From the NCBI RefSeq assembly GCF_002080455.1, contig NZ_CP020555.1, positions 7,802,501 through 7,866,500 on the forward strand: a stretch of 64,000 nt of DNA, read 5' to 3'. The DNA comes from Streptomyces sp. Sge12. Its GTDB lineage: Bacteria > Actinomycetota > Actinomycetes > Streptomycetales > Streptomycetaceae. Shown here in pieces: positions 50,818-59,817 of this stretch. The notes beneath the pieces are model-generated. The model was not told the origin of the DNA. It saw nothing but the letters and a program-made list of their open reading frames with translations, and did not search any database. A program made the translations under genes and the position numbers. Each line of letters starts with the position of its first letter. The first letter of the stretch is position 1.

Positions 50818-52737
50818 CTACCGGTCCTGGGAGAGGCGCACGAGCTCGGCGAAGGAGCCGTTCAGCCGCACCAGTTCCTCGTAGCTGCCCTGTTCCGTGA
50901 TCCGGCCAGCGTCGAGCACGATGATCCGGTCGGCGAGGCGGCAGTTCTCCATCCGGTGCGTGACGATGACCGTGATCCGGTCGGCGCGCATGTCCCGCAG
51001 CCCGGAGAACACCATGTGCTCCCCGCGCGGGTCCATGGCCGACGTCGGCTCGTCCATGACCAGCAGCCCCGGCTTCCGGTGGAACGCCCGCCCGCACGCC
51101 AGGCGCTGCCACTGGCCGCCGGAGGGCTCGTGCCCGCCCCAGATCGAGCGGGCCAGCAGGGTGTCCAGGCCGTTGGGGAAGTCCTCGACGGTCGTCCGCA
51201 TGCCGACCGCGTCCAGGGCGTCCCACACGGCCTCCTCGCCGCGCGGGTCGGGCTGGCCGAGGGTGATGTTCTCCCGGGCGGAGAACGGCCAGTACCCGTA
51301 CGACTGCGTCACGAGGCCGACGTGCTGCCAGGCGGTGCGCTGGTCGGCGTCAGAGGTCGGGATCCCGTCCCAGGAGACGGTGCCGGAGGTCGGGACCGTC
51401 AGCGAGGTCAGCAGCCTGATCAGGGTGGACTTCCCGGCGCCGTTCTCCCCGACGACGGCGATCACCTCGCCCCGGGACAGGGTCAGGGACACCGGCCCGA
51501 GCGCGGGGCTGTCCTTGCCCGGGTAGGCGTACGTGGCCTCCTCCAGCCGGATCTTCTCCGGGGCGCCCTCCACCACCTGCGGTCCGCGCGGGCCGGACTT
51601 CTGGGCGGCCTCCGCGACGAAAGCGGTGTAGTCACCGAGGTAGAGCGCGTGCTGGAACATCGCCGCGCCGTAGACGACGAGCTGAGACAGGGCGGCGGTG
51701 GAGGTGCGCATGGCGACGATCGCGGTGCCGGCGGCGGCGATCGCCATGTACCCGCCGACGACGAGACCGGCGAGGGCGCCGTAGGTCGCGACGACGAAGA
51801 CCCCCGAGGCGGAGGCGGCGATCAGGTAGACGGTGAGGTAGCGGGGCGCGGAGCTGACCATCCGGGAGTCGATCCGCTCGCAGACCGCCGCGTACCAGTG
51901 GTGGGCGTGCGGCCGCATGCTGTTGCCGCGCAGCTCGTCGGCGAGCTTGGGGGTGGTCAGGTGCCAGCGCATCATGTGCTTGATGTTGCGGGAGGCGATC
52001 GTCTGGTTGTGGAGGCGGTAGTCGAGGCGGGCGGCGTAGACCGAGCCGAGGCCGCGGGGGACCACCGACAGCAGGAGCAGCGGCAACAGCACGGGGTGGA
52101 CCACCGCGAGGACGGAGGCCACCGCGAGCATGTCGATCAGGCCGCCGGTGAAGCCGAGGGCGTCCTGCAGCAGCATCGCGGACCGGGCGGATCCGGTCTC
52201 GGCCGCCTCGGAACGCTCGGTGAAGTCAGGGGCGTCGTACGCGGCGAGTTCGACGTCCATGTGGGCGTCGACCATGGCGAGGTCGGCGAGGGTGGCCATG
52301 CCGGGATTCAGTCGGCGGGCCGCACTGCCCGAGGTGATGGAGGCCAGCGCGCCGAGCGCCGTCATCGCGGCGGCGACGACCAGCGGCCAGGTCGCGGCCG
52401 AGATCCGCTCCTGGACGCTGTCGCCCGCCAGTAGCGGGACCATGGCCCGCGAGATCGCCGCGAGCGCCGCGGCCGTGCAGATACCACCGAGGATCTGGGC
52501 GGTGACCAGCACGTGGAACGCGGTGCGGTTGACGGCGAGGGCGAGCCGCGCCGTCTGCCGGAGGGCGGAGGGAACGCGGCGGGCCATCTGCCCCAGCGAC
52601 AGCGCCTCCATGGTCTCGTTGTGCTGGCCCCAGGTGTACTTGAACTCGGGCGGTGCGGGCGGTGCGGGCGGTGCGGCGGCCCTCTTCCGCTGCTCGCTCC
52701 GCTGCTCGGTCTGCTGTTGGTCCTGCTGCTCGGACAT
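50818..52737 (-). CDS. ABC exporter, fused permease and ATPase
   Basis: 639 aa half-transporter. Proline-rich N-terminal tail (APPAPPAPPEFKYTWGQHNE), six-helix membrane domain (about 75-365), ATPase from about 390: Walker A GENGAGKSTLIRLL, signature region EPSGGQWQR (first residue differs from LSGGQ), Walker B LLVMDEPTSAMD, H-loop VTHRM. It must homodimerise or pair with another half-exporter; none is adjacent. Families with this layout export peptides, lipids or drugs. No small precursor-peptide gene was found next to it. Confidence 0.93.
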   Translation of the reverse strand: MSEQQDQQQTEQRSEQRKRAAAPPAPPAPPEFKYTWGQHNETMEALSLGQMARRVPSALRQTARLALAVNRTAFHVLVTAQILGGICTAAALAAISRAMVPLLAGDSVQERISAATWPLVVAAAMTALGALASITSGSAARRLNPGMATLADLAMVDAHMDVELAAYDAPDFTERSEAAETGSARSAMLLQDALGFTGGLIDMLAVASVLAVVHPVLLPLLLLSVVPRGLGSVYAARLDYRLHNQTIASRNIKHMMRWHLTTPKLADELRGNSMRPHAHHWYAAVCERIDSRMVSSAPRYLTVYLIAASASGVFVVATYGALAGLVVGGYMAIAAAGTAIVAMRTSTAALSQLVVYGAAMFQHALYLGDYTAFVAEAAQKSGPRGPQVVEGAPEKIRLEEATYAYPGKDSPALGPVSLTLSRGEVIAVVGENGAGKSTLIRLLTSLTVPTSGTVSWDGIPTSDADQRTAWQHVGLVTQSYGYWPFSARENITLGQPDPRGEEAVWDALDAVGMRTTVEDFPNGLDTLLARSIWGGHEPSGGQWQRLACGRAFHRKPGLLVMDEPTSAMDPRGEHMVFSGLRDMRADRITVIVTHRMENCRLADRIIVLDAGRITEQGSYEELVRLNGSFAELVRLSQDR

Positions 52738-53059
52738 GTGGCTTTCTCCTTCAACTGGGTTGTCGTGGAGGCCGGTTCACGTGCGCCCGGCGCATGCCGG
52801 AGAAGCCCGTCTCCGTGGTGTGCGGAGGGGCGGCTGCGTGGTCGCGGGAACTGGAGGGAGTGAGTAGAGCGCAGGCCCGGACGCGGAGCAGCCGGATCTG
52901 GCCGACCTCGCGGCGGCGGCTCCCCAGCGGTGGCCGCTGATCGTGCGCGCGTGCCGCCGGGCTTCCGGGCGCAGCCGGAAGGGAGGTTGGCCGGAACCGG
53001 CCGGTCCGGGGGGCGGCCCCCGGAATTCGATTGCGGGGGCGGCCGTGGATGATGGCGGG
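52738..53059. other. Intergenic region with divergent promoters
   Basis: Holds the upstream regions of the ABC exporter gene (minus strand; AAGGAGAAAGCC ribosome site) and of the next plus-strand gene. It is Pro/Arg-rich in every frame with no credible small gene and no clear palindrome. Confidence 0.5.
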
Positions 53060-53458
53060 GTGCTGGTACAGGTGGAGGCGGTGGAGCGGTCGGCAGCGGG
53101 CGCCACGTCCGTGCGGGTGCGTTCGGCGGTGGGAAGCGCCGTCGTGGTCTGGCAGGACGGCGCCGGTGAGGCGGCGGAGGGCCGGCACCACATCGAGTGG
53201 ACGGTCGACGAGGACATCACCTGGGCGGGGAACACCCGCGCGGCTGCCGTCCCCACGTCCGAGGTCCGGGAAGAGGGATCCCACATCGTCTTCCGGGGGA
53301 GGCTGGGTCTCACCGAGGACGGAGCGGCCGTCCTGGAGGTGGGCGGCGCGCTGATCCTCTTCGATCAGGCAGGTCCACCGCCGGACGGTGCCGACGGCTC
53401 GTGGGTGGAGGTACGGGCTGCCCGGAGCCGTGTCAGCGTCTGGCCCTACCGGTGCTGA
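53060..53458 (+). CDS. Hypothetical beta-rich protein
   Basis: 132 aa from GTG at 53060; longer starts (GTG 53045) are possible. Mostly strands: QVEAVERSAAGATSVRVRSA, EGRHHIEWTVDEDITWAGN, SHIVFRGRLGLTEDGAAVLE, GALILFDQAGPP, WVEVRAARSRVSVWPYRC. An even beta composition with few helices suggests a single beta-barrel or sandwich. No family recognised. Confidence 0.55.
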   Translation: MLVQVEAVERSAAGATSVRVRSAVGSAVVVWQDGAGEAAEGRHHIEWTVDEDITWAGNTRAAAVPTSEVREEGSHIVFRGRLGLTEDGAAVLEVGGALILFDQAGPPPDGADGSWVEVRAARSRVSVWPYRC

Positions 53459-53553
53459 GGGACAGGTCGAACGGGCGACCGGCGCGCCCGGGCGGGTGAA
53501 CCCGGCGGCGGGACGCGGCGACGCCGTCACGTCCGTCATGACATGGTGGTGCG

Positions 53554-54126
53554 ATGGTCATCAGCGTTCGTCCGGCCGCCGTCTTCGAGGACGTCCGGGC
53601 CGTCCTCGGACCGAAGTCACCCGGGGCCAACGTCTGCTGGTGCCTGAGCTACCGGATCCCGTCCAAGCTCAACAACGAGCTGCGCGGGCCGGCCCGCGGT
53701 GAGTACGTGGCCGGGCTGTGCCGTGGCGAAACCCCTCCCGGGGTACTCGCCCACGACGGCGACGAGCCGGTCGGCTGGGCCGCCGTGGCCCCGCGTGCGG
53801 ACACCTCGTACGCGCGCAGTCGTACGATCCCGACGGTCGACGACCTACCGGTCTGGTCGCTGTGGTGTGTACGGGTACGCCCCAGCCACCGCGGCAGCGG
53901 GATCTCGCACGCACTCATCGCCGGCGCGGTCGAATTCGCCCGTGCCCGGGGCGCACCGGTGATCGAGGCCTACCCGCTCGACAACGGTGATGCCAAGGTC
54001 GACCTGACGATGGCGTACGCCGGGCTCCGCAAGAACTTCGAGCGCGCCGGGTTCGTCCATGCCGCGGACACCACCTCGGTGCTGGCCGGTCATCCCAGGA
54101 TCCTGATGCGCCTCGACCTGCGCTGA
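53554..54126 (+). CDS. GNAT-family N-acetyltransferase
   Basis: 190 aa. GNAT core: GYVAGLCRG-like N-terminal region then WAAVAPRADTSYARSR, LWCVRVRPSHRGSGISHALI (acetyl-CoA-binding Q/RxxGxG/A in RGSGISHALI), and GLRKNFERAGFVHAAD. Starts MVISVRPAAVFEDVRAVLG at the ATG. It transfers an acetyl group to an amine of unknown identity. Its presence next to a flavoprotein of the decarboxylase fold is probably coincidental (genes converge). Confidence 0.88.
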   Translation: MVISVRPAAVFEDVRAVLGPKSPGANVCWCLSYRIPSKLNNELRGPARGEYVAGLCRGETPPGVLAHDGDEPVGWAAVAPRADTSYARSRTIPTVDDLPVWSLWCVRVRPSHRGSGISHALIAGAVEFARARGAPVIEAYPLDNGDAKVDLTMAYAGLRKNFERAGFVHAADTTSVLAGHPRILMRLDLR

Positions 54127-54172
54127 CGTTTCACGTCTGCGTCCATCCCTACGTCTTCGCCTTCGTCTTCGT

Positions 54173-54727
54173 CTACGCCTGCGGGGAGGTACGGGTACGG
54201 GCCTCGAGGGCGCTCAGGGCAGTGGCCCACGGGAAGTGGAGCGGGGCGTCGGGGTCCGCGGGGTCGGGGGCGTAACCGGTTTCGCCGTGGAGGAGTTCGA
54301 CTCCGGCGTTGCGCAAAGTGCTCAGCGAGGACTCGAACTGCGGGTGCGCGGCGAGCGCGGTGTTGGTGCAGGGCATCGCGACGGCGGGCGTGCGCTTGCC
54401 GGTCGCCTCGGCGGCCAGACCGATGACCAGGTTGTTGGTCAGGCCGAGGGCCCAGGAGTTGATGCTGTTGAAGGTGGCGGGCGCGAAGAGGAGGGCGTCG
54501 GCCGCCGGCCATACGTCGGCCTGCCCGGGGAACTTGTACTGCCAGCGGACCGGGTGGCCGGTCAGGGCGGCGAGTCCGTCGAGGCTCTCGGACAGCCAGT
54601 GCGCTGAGGTGGGGGTGAGGCCGAGGCACACGTCCCAGCCGCGGGTCTGGGCGTCCTCGATGACGTGGGCGATGTCGAAGACGGGCGGGGCGGCGGAACA
54701 GAGCAGGTGGAGAGTCCTCGTGGTCAT
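54173..54727 (-). CDS. Flavoprotein of the HFCD (PPC-decarboxylase-like) family
   Basis: 184 aa. Begins TLHLLCSAAPPVFDIAHVIE at ATG 54727 and carries PATFNSINSWALGLTNNLVI and AMPCTNTALAAHP, corresponding to the FMN-binding PATANT and Met-Pro-Cys-x-Asn stretches of phosphopantothenoylcysteine decarboxylase, EpiD and MrsD. Family members oxidatively decarboxylate C-terminal Cys of peptides or PPC. No lanthipeptide precursor or PPC-synthase domain is adjacent, so the role is open. It is convergent with the GNAT gene. Confidence 0.85.
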   Translation of the reverse strand: MTTRTLHLLCSAAPPVFDIAHVIEDAQTRGWDVCLGLTPTSAHWLSESLDGLAALTGHPVRWQYKFPGQADVWPAADALLFAPATFNSINSWALGLTNNLVIGLAAEATGKRTPAVAMPCTNTALAAHPQFESSLSTLRNAGVELLHGETGYAPDPADPDAPLHFPWATALSALEARTRTSPQA

Positions 54728-55113
54728 GCCGCCATATGATCACATTGTTTGACCTTGATCACGCTATCCGGAACGGGCGACTTTCCTGCGGACCTGCTCG
54801 GCCGGGGACGAACACCCCTCCGGACCGCCGCTCAGCCCACGAGTGCGGCCGCCTCCCGGCGCGCCCGGTGGCCGCCAGGCCGCGCGTTCCCCGCCGAAGA
54901 GCGGGTGACCGTCCTGTTGGACACGTGACGGGTGGAGCCGGAAGACTTCCAACGGCCCGGACGCATGCAGGCGGTCGTACAGCTGGGCAGCCTGCCGGAA
55001 AGCCGGCGGACCTGCGTCCGGGAGCTGCTTGCCCCAGCCCGCCCCGAAGCCGGAAAGGTGTACCGACCGTAGGGCCGCCCGCCGACCCGCCGCCCGCTGC
55101 CCTACGGTTGCCG
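54728..55113. other. Spacer with a possible 46-codon reading frame
   Basis: No recognisable gene. A GTG-started frame at 54932-55072 (VEPEDFQRPGRM ... VRELLAPARPEAGK) has protein-like composition but no family and a weak ribosome site. Confidence 0.3.
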
Positions 55114-55151
55114 CCCGGGGCCCGGGGCCCGGGGCCCGGGGCCCGGGGCCC
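55114..55151. repeat. Five-fold CCCGGGG heptamer repeat
   Basis: CCCGGGG repeated five times plus CCC; 100% GC, self-complementary, so it can form slipped or hairpin structures. Lies between two genes with no other content. Confidence 0.9.
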
Positions 55152-55213
55152 GCGGCTCGCAGCGACGGACGGGGGTTGGTCCGGGCTGCGTGATCAACGG
55201 CGCGCAGTGGGCT

Positions 55214-55259
55214 CCGGGTGGCTTCGTTCGCGAGCATTCCCGCGAACGAAGCCACCCGG
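55214..55259. terminator. Perfect 19-bp stem hairpin upstream of the next gene
   Basis: CCGGGTGGCTTCGTTCGCG pairs perfectly with the sequence at 55241-55259, 8-nt loop (AGCATTCC). It ends 74 nt before the next start. No upstream gene on the plus strand needs it as a terminator, so it may act as an attenuator or mark a lost gene. Confidence 0.55.
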
Positions 55260-55333
55260 GGAGGCCGGCGCCCCGCGGGGCCCGGTGGGTGCCGCGCTTG
55301 TCCGCCGTGGCGGCGCCGCACTACGGTGCCGGT

Positions 55334-55993
55334 GTGGACCTCTTCACCCGTTCCTGGTCGGCGTTGCGCACGGCGGTCGCCGAGATCCCCGACCCGGACT
55401 TCGCACGTCCGTCCGGCTGCGCCGGCTGGCTCGTACGGGATCTCGTGTGCCACCTGGTCATCGATGCCCAGGACGTCCTGATCACCCTCGCCACCCCCGC
55501 CGCGACGGAGCCGACCGTCGACGCGGTGACCTACTGGCACGTCGAGGACCGGCCCCCGACCGGCGAGGACCCGCTCGACGCCCTCACTGTCCGGCTGGCC
55601 GCCGCGTACGGGGACCCGCGCCTGCTCCGGTTCCACCTCGATGACGTCGGCTCCGCCGCCGGCCGCGCCGCCGAACTCGCCGACCCGAAGGCCCGGGTGG
55701 GCACCCGCGACGAGGTCCTCACCGTGGCCGACTACCTCGGCGCGTACGTCCTGGAGTGGACCCTGCACCACCTCGACCTGATCGCCCACCTCCCGGATGC
55801 GCCGACCCTGCCGCCCGAGGAGGGCATGGCCCGCTCCCGCGCCATGCTGGAGCGGATCGCCGGGGCGGCGTTCCCCGCCTCGTTCACCGACCGCGACGCA
55901 CTCCTGGTCGGCACCGGCCGCAGCGCACCCACCGACGCGCAGCGCGCCGAACTGCGCGACGCGGCGGTGAGGTTCCCGCTCGTCCTGGGCTGA
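55334..55993 (+). CDS. Maleylpyruvate-isomerase-N-terminal (DinB-like) domain protein
   Basis: 219 aa from GTG at 55334 (GTG at 55332 overlaps; GGTGCCG upstream). Helical bundle with the metal-binding type of layout: FTRSWSALRTAVAEIPDPDF at the start, GWLVRDLVCHLVIDAQDVL carrying the first His, ALVEWTLHHLDLIAHL-type second motif (VLEWTLHHLDLIAHL). Members are mycothiol-dependent isomerases or detoxifying enzymes of actinobacteria. Two His-containing motifs support metal binding. Confidence 0.85.
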   Translation: MDLFTRSWSALRTAVAEIPDPDFARPSGCAGWLVRDLVCHLVIDAQDVLITLATPAATEPTVDAVTYWHVEDRPPTGEDPLDALTVRLAAAYGDPRLLRFHLDDVGSAAGRAAELADPKARVGTRDEVLTVADYLGAYVLEWTLHHLDLIAHLPDAPTLPPEEGMARSRAMLERIAGAAFPASFTDRDALLVGTGRSAPTDAQRAELRDAAVRFPLVLG

Positions 55994-56237
55994 CCCGCCC
56001 CGCCGCAATGAGGATCGCGCCGGGCCCGGTCAGGGGATACTGGGTCCTCCGGGCGGCCGAGGCGCTCGTTGCGCCGAACGGATGCAGTCGTCGAGCAGCA
56101 GGGCATCCGCCGGGATCACAGCGGCCCCCTCCCACGTTGAACTGTCGAAGGGTGCGCTCCGCGTCCGCACACCGCACGGACCGCACGCACCGCACTGCAC
56201 GCACCGCACCGCTGGCTCATGGGATGAGGAGGACCCG

Positions 56238-56969
56238 ATGCACGCCGCCGAGGAGAACCGGCCGGAGCTGGACCCGGTCAGCGTCCTGAACGCGAAGAGG
56301 ACGCTGCTCCAGCTGCTCGGCCGGGCGGGGATCTCCGCCGACGATGCGGAGGGCCTGATCGCCCTGGTCGAGGCGGGCGCCTTGGCCGGCGCGTGCGAGG
56401 AGCTCGGCGCGCTCGGGGGATCCGTACCGGGAGACAAGGGCGAGCCGTACGAGTCGGGCTGGCTGGACGGTGCCCGTACCGTCACCGACGAGCTCGGCGC
56501 GATCGCCGAACGGGCCCTGCGGCACACCGTCGACCCCGACGGACCGAGCACCGCCTCGGCCCCCCGGCCGCCGGTCGGGCGCGTCGAGGTGGAGCAGGCG
56601 AAGGCGGCCGTCACCCCCCTCTACCTCACCTTCACCGCCGCCTCCGACCTCGACCCCGAGGTCACCGAGGAGGTGCTCCGTGCCGTCCTCGCCACGATGA
56701 CTCCCCGCCAGAGGGCCCGGTACGCCGGCCGGCTGGCGGATTTCGCCGCGGCGCACCGGGCCCGTCTGGAGCGGTTGTACGTGGAGTACGGGCCCGGCAG
56801 CCCCACCGCCATCCACAGCCGCTACTCCCTCCTCCACTCCGCCACCAGCGTCGCCGTACTGGAGCGGCTCACCGCGCCGGCCACGGCACTGCGGGAGGAG
56901 TGGGACGCCGCCGAGCTGCCGCCCGCCTGGCTGGACGGTCCGATGAGGGCCTGGGACGCGGTGGGCTGA
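56238..56969 (+). CDS. Hypothetical acidic helical protein
   Basis: 243 aa from ATG at 56238 with GAGGAGGA upstream. All-helical, Ala/Glu-rich: NAKRTLLQLLGRAGISADDA, EGLIALVEAGALAGACEELG, RTVTDELGAIAERALRHTVD, and AVAPLYLTFTAASDLDPEVT-like middle part (TPLYLTFTAASDLDPEVT), RARYAGRLADFAAAHRARLE. No family recognised. Upstream CGCAC repeats (about 56166-56210) are simple sequence. Confidence 0.65.
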   Translation: MHAAEENRPELDPVSVLNAKRTLLQLLGRAGISADDAEGLIALVEAGALAGACEELGALGGSVPGDKGEPYESGWLDGARTVTDELGAIAERALRHTVDPDGPSTASAPRPPVGRVEVEQAKAAVTPLYLTFTAASDLDPEVTEEVLRAVLATMTPRQRARYAGRLADFAAAHRARLERLYVEYGPGSPTAIHSRYSLLHSATSVAVLERLTAPATALREEWDAAELPPAWLDGPMRAWDAVG

Positions 56970-57070
56970 CGTGGTGGGCCGACCCCTCGGCGCCGGGGCA
57001 CCCAGTGGGAGTAGGAGTCGGTCAGGCGCAGTCGTACGCGTGACTCGCCATCGGAGTCCTACGCCCGTGG

Positions 57071-58483
57071 CTATCCGGCCGCACGGAGTCGGGCGGCTGC
57101 CGTCTCCGCCTCCCGTACGACGCGGTTCGTGTCGATGTCCACGAGTCGGCCGTCGAACTTCAGGGGCCGTCCGTCCACGAACACGGCCTCGATGTTCTCG
57201 GGCCGCCCGTTGAAGACGGTCTGGCCGACCCAGTCGAAGCGCGGCGCGAAGTTCAGGGCGGCCGGGTCGACGACCACGACGTCCGCCCGCTTTCCGGGCG
57301 TCAGGGAGCCCGTCCGGTCGCTGATCCCGAGGGCCTCGGCGCCGCCCAGCGTGGCCATCCGCAGGACGTCGTGCACCTGCGGGAAGATCCCGGCTTCCGT
57401 CGCGCGGGCGCGCTGCAGGCCGATCGCCGTCTTCATCAGGGCGTGGAAGTCCGAGCTGTCGTTCGTACCGCCGTCCAGGCCGAGGCCGACCTTGATGCCC
57501 CGCCGCCCGAACTCGGACAGCCGCATGATGCCGGAGGCCAGCCGCATGTTGCTGAGCGGGCAGTGCGCCGCACGCACATCGTGCGCGGCGAGGGCGGCGA
57601 TCTCGTCGTCGGTCAGGTGGATGGCGTGGTTGATCAGGAGCCGAGGACCGAGGGCGCCGATGTCGGCGAGGACCCCGATGGGGTCGTCGGCGCGCTGCTC
57701 GGGGCGTTCCAGCACGTGGGAGTTGAGCATGACCCCGAGGTCCTGGGCGGCTTCCCAGTGGGCGTGGTTGAGGTGTTGGACGGCCCGCGCCGCGTGCGTG
57801 GCGACCTGGAAGCCGCCGAGCGGAACGGGGTCGACGAGTTCCTTCTTCACCTTCGTGACCAGCGCCGGGTCGGCTTCGGAGGGGAACATCGCGTAGGTGA
57901 ACCGCACTCCGGTTCCGGCCAGCGCCCGTACGTAGCTCTCGATGAGGTCGTACGAGAAGATGTCCACCCAGTCCACGAGGGTGGTCACCCCCGACTGGAC
58001 GGCGTCGAGGGCTGCGAGGCGTACGAAGCTGTGCAGGGCCTCGGGGGTGAGTCGGCCCCGCTGGGGGTCCGTACATCGTGCGAACCAGCCGAACAGGTCC
58101 CCGTCGGTACAGCCCCCGCGGATCACCGCCTGCCAGAGGTGGGTGTGGGTGTCGACGAACCCCGGCATGACCAGCTTGGCCGAGGCGTCCACGATCCAGG
58201 TGCCGGGCGGGGGCCGCAGGCCCGGGCCGACGGAGGCGATGGCGCCGTTCCGCATCAGGACGTCGGCGTTCTCGAGGGCGCCGAGGGGGCCGCTGCCGAG
58301 GGCCGGGTCCATGGTGAGGACGAGGGAGGCGCCGCGCAGCAGCACCCTCGGGCCGACCGGGACGTGGGGACGTTCGGGGCGGGTGGTGATGCCGAGGAGG
58401 AGCGGGGCGCCGGCGGCCAGGCCGAAGCCGGTGAGGATCTCGCGGCGGCTGCGGGCCGGGGACGGAGTGGGGGACGACTGCAT
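57071..58483 (-). CDS. Tat-exported amidohydrolase (chlorohydrolase-type)
   Basis: 470 aa. Twin-arginine signal (SRREILTGFGLAAGAPLLLG), then a metallo-hydrolase (about 60-450) with VDTHTHLWQAVIRGG (HxH), VMLNSHVLERPEQRAD (His), INHAIHLTDDEIAAL (His), GLGLDGGTND (Asp), and the C-terminal GSLTPGKRADVVVVD barrel strand. Ligands match the amidohydrolase/atrazine-type group, deaminating or dechlorinating N-heterocycles. An exported member suggests an extracellular substrate. A gap of 337 nt with no gene precedes it. Confidence 0.93.
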   Translation of the reverse strand: MQSSPTPSPARSRREILTGFGLAAGAPLLLGITTRPERPHVPVGPRVLLRGASLVLTMDPALGSGPLGALENADVLMRNGAIASVGPGLRPPPGTWIVDASAKLVMPGFVDTHTHLWQAVIRGGCTDGDLFGWFARCTDPQRGRLTPEALHSFVRLAALDAVQSGVTTLVDWVDIFSYDLIESYVRALAGTGVRFTYAMFPSEADPALVTKVKKELVDPVPLGGFQVATHAARAVQHLNHAHWEAAQDLGVMLNSHVLERPEQRADDPIGVLADIGALGPRLLINHAIHLTDDEIAALAAHDVRAAHCPLSNMRLASGIMRLSEFGRRGIKVGLGLDGGTNDSSDFHALMKTAIGLQRARATEAGIFPQVHDVLRMATLGGAEALGISDRTGSLTPGKRADVVVVDPAALNFAPRFDWVGQTVFNGRPENIEAVFVDGRPLKFDGRLVDIDTNRVVREAETAAARLRAAG

Positions 58484-58820
58484 GGCGTAGTACCTCCCGA
58501 GACTCAGAACGGAAGGCCCGCCCGGGCAACGCCGTATGGGAGCGTCGGCGAGGGCGGGAGATCACACCCAGCATTCCCAGCGAACGGCCATTCGATAGGC
58601 GTCTGCGGAAAACTTTTTCCGTTCCGGTCATCTGTCGTCCATCCGCCTCCCACACCCCGGATCGGCGCCGGCGGTTCGCCCTGCGCGGGCGAGGACAGGG
58701 CCGCACTCACGGCCAGGGCGCCCCGGCCGAGACGGCATGTCCGGATGCCTCCAGCGCTTCTGCCCCTCTCCGGCACGCCTTTGATCCGCACCATTGCTGA
58801 CCGTGCACCGGGGTGGGACC
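58484..58820. other. Intergenic spacer
   Basis: Upstream region of the amidohydrolase and the next plus-strand gene. It contains GAAAACTTTTTCCGTTCCGG, a short AT-rich island that may hold a promoter; no gene seen. Confidence 0.5.
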
Positions 58821-59144
58821 GTGGCCGACATGGTCGACACGCGCTCTCGACGGTATGAGGCAGCCGCCCGGTGGATGTTCTGGTCCGGTATCGCCCTGTT
58901 GCTGCTGGGGCTGGCCGCTCTCGCAGTCGCGCGGACGGGTGGCGCCCGATCGTGGGTGTGCGCCCCGGACTGCCGCCCGACGGAGAGCGCCGCGTGGGAG
59001 ATCGCCGGAACGCTGGGTGCGGTGGGTGCGGCCCTGGGCTCGCTGCTCTGTGCCGTAGCCGTTCTCATGGCCACCCTCCGCCGCCCGCCGACGCCTCCGG
59101 CGTCGGGTGCTCTCTCAGCCGACTCGAGCAGCAGCGGGCGGTAG
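58821..59144 (+). CDS. Small membrane protein, two helices
   Basis: 107 aa from GTG at 58821 (GGTGGGA 4 nt upstream). Charged N-terminus VADMVDTRSRRYEAAARW, helix WMFWSGIALLLLGLAALAVA, loop with a CAPDC pair, second helix GTLGAVGAALGSLLCAVAVL, and a Ser/Pro-rich tail. Function unknown; the CxxxC-like APDC may be periplasmic. Confidence 0.65.
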   Translation: MADMVDTRSRRYEAAARWMFWSGIALLLLGLAALAVARTGGARSWVCAPDCRPTESAAWEIAGTLGAVGAALGSLLCAVAVLMATLRRPPTPPASGALSADSSSSGR

Positions 59145-59310
59145 CCACACGAAAGACGAGCGACGTCTGCCTGGGCACCGCGAGCGCCGCAGTCCCGACC
59201 ATGGCGGTGACCGGCTGTGGCGACTCACCGGACAAGGGGCTGCTGGGGCGCGTTGGGCCCGCTGTTAAATGCCTCGACATCGGGCGCGATGATCGGGGAC
59301 GCTTCGCGCG

Positions 59311-59817
59311 ATGACAAGAATCGACGACACGCCGCCCGCGTGGGACGAGCGCACCCAGCTCACCACGTTTCTCGACTACGCACGTGACACCGCCCGCGCC
59401 AAGTGCGATGGCGTCTCGGAGGAGAACGCCCGCAAGGCGCTCTTGCCGGGCTCACCGCTGATGACCATGAGCGGATTGATCAACCACCTCCGCTGGGTCG
59501 AGTACCACTGGTTCCAGGTGGTCTTCCTCGGCGAGGAAGACCAGGGCCCCTGGACCGATGAGGACCCCGACCGCGAGATGCGTATCGCCGTCGACTTCCC
59601 GCTCACGCAGCTGCTCGACGAATACGCCGCGCAGAGCGCCCGCTACCGCGAACTGGTCGCCGGGAATGGCCTGGACCAGAAGGCCCGGCGATCCATCCGC
59701 GACGGCCTCCATGTCGACCTGCGCTGGATCCTCCTCCACCTCACCGAGGAGACGGCCCGCCACAACGGCCACCTGGACATCCTGCGCGAGATGCTCGACG
59801 GTACGACCGGCAACTAG
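59311..59817 (+). CDS. DinB-family (DUF664) protein
   Basis: 168 aa. Four-helix metal-binding bundle: LLTTFLDYARDTARAKCDGV-like start, SGLINHLRWVEYHWFQVVFL with the first His, and WILLHLTEETARHNGHLDIL with the pair of His in HLTEETARHNGH. Family members are putative thiol (mycothiol/bacillithiol)-dependent transferases. TAG stop overlaps the stop of the convergent TetR gene by 2-4 nt. Confidence 0.88.
   Translation: MTRIDDTPPAWDERTQLTTFLDYARDTARAKCDGVSEENARKALLPGSPLMTMSGLINHLRWVEYHWFQVVFLGEEDQGPWTDEDPDREMRIAVDFPLTQLLDEYAAQSARYRELVAGNGLDQKARRSIRDGLHVDLRWILLHLTEETARHNGHLDILREMLDGTTGN

Noticed and set aside
50818..52737. RiPP export system with a nearby precursor
   Set aside because: No small gene with a leader/core layout was found around the ABC exporter; the flavoprotein of the decarboxylase fold at 54173 is too far and separately oriented to support one.
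55114..55151. G-quadruplex-forming element
   Set aside because: G-runs of four are interrupted by equally long C-runs, so duplex hairpins are more likely than quadruplexes.
57009..57031. GAGTA...CAGGCGCAG resembles the 24-bp motif of 36143/39051
   Set aside because: Spacing is one base longer and it lies between two convergent gene ends with no start codon behind it, so it probably does not belong to the set.
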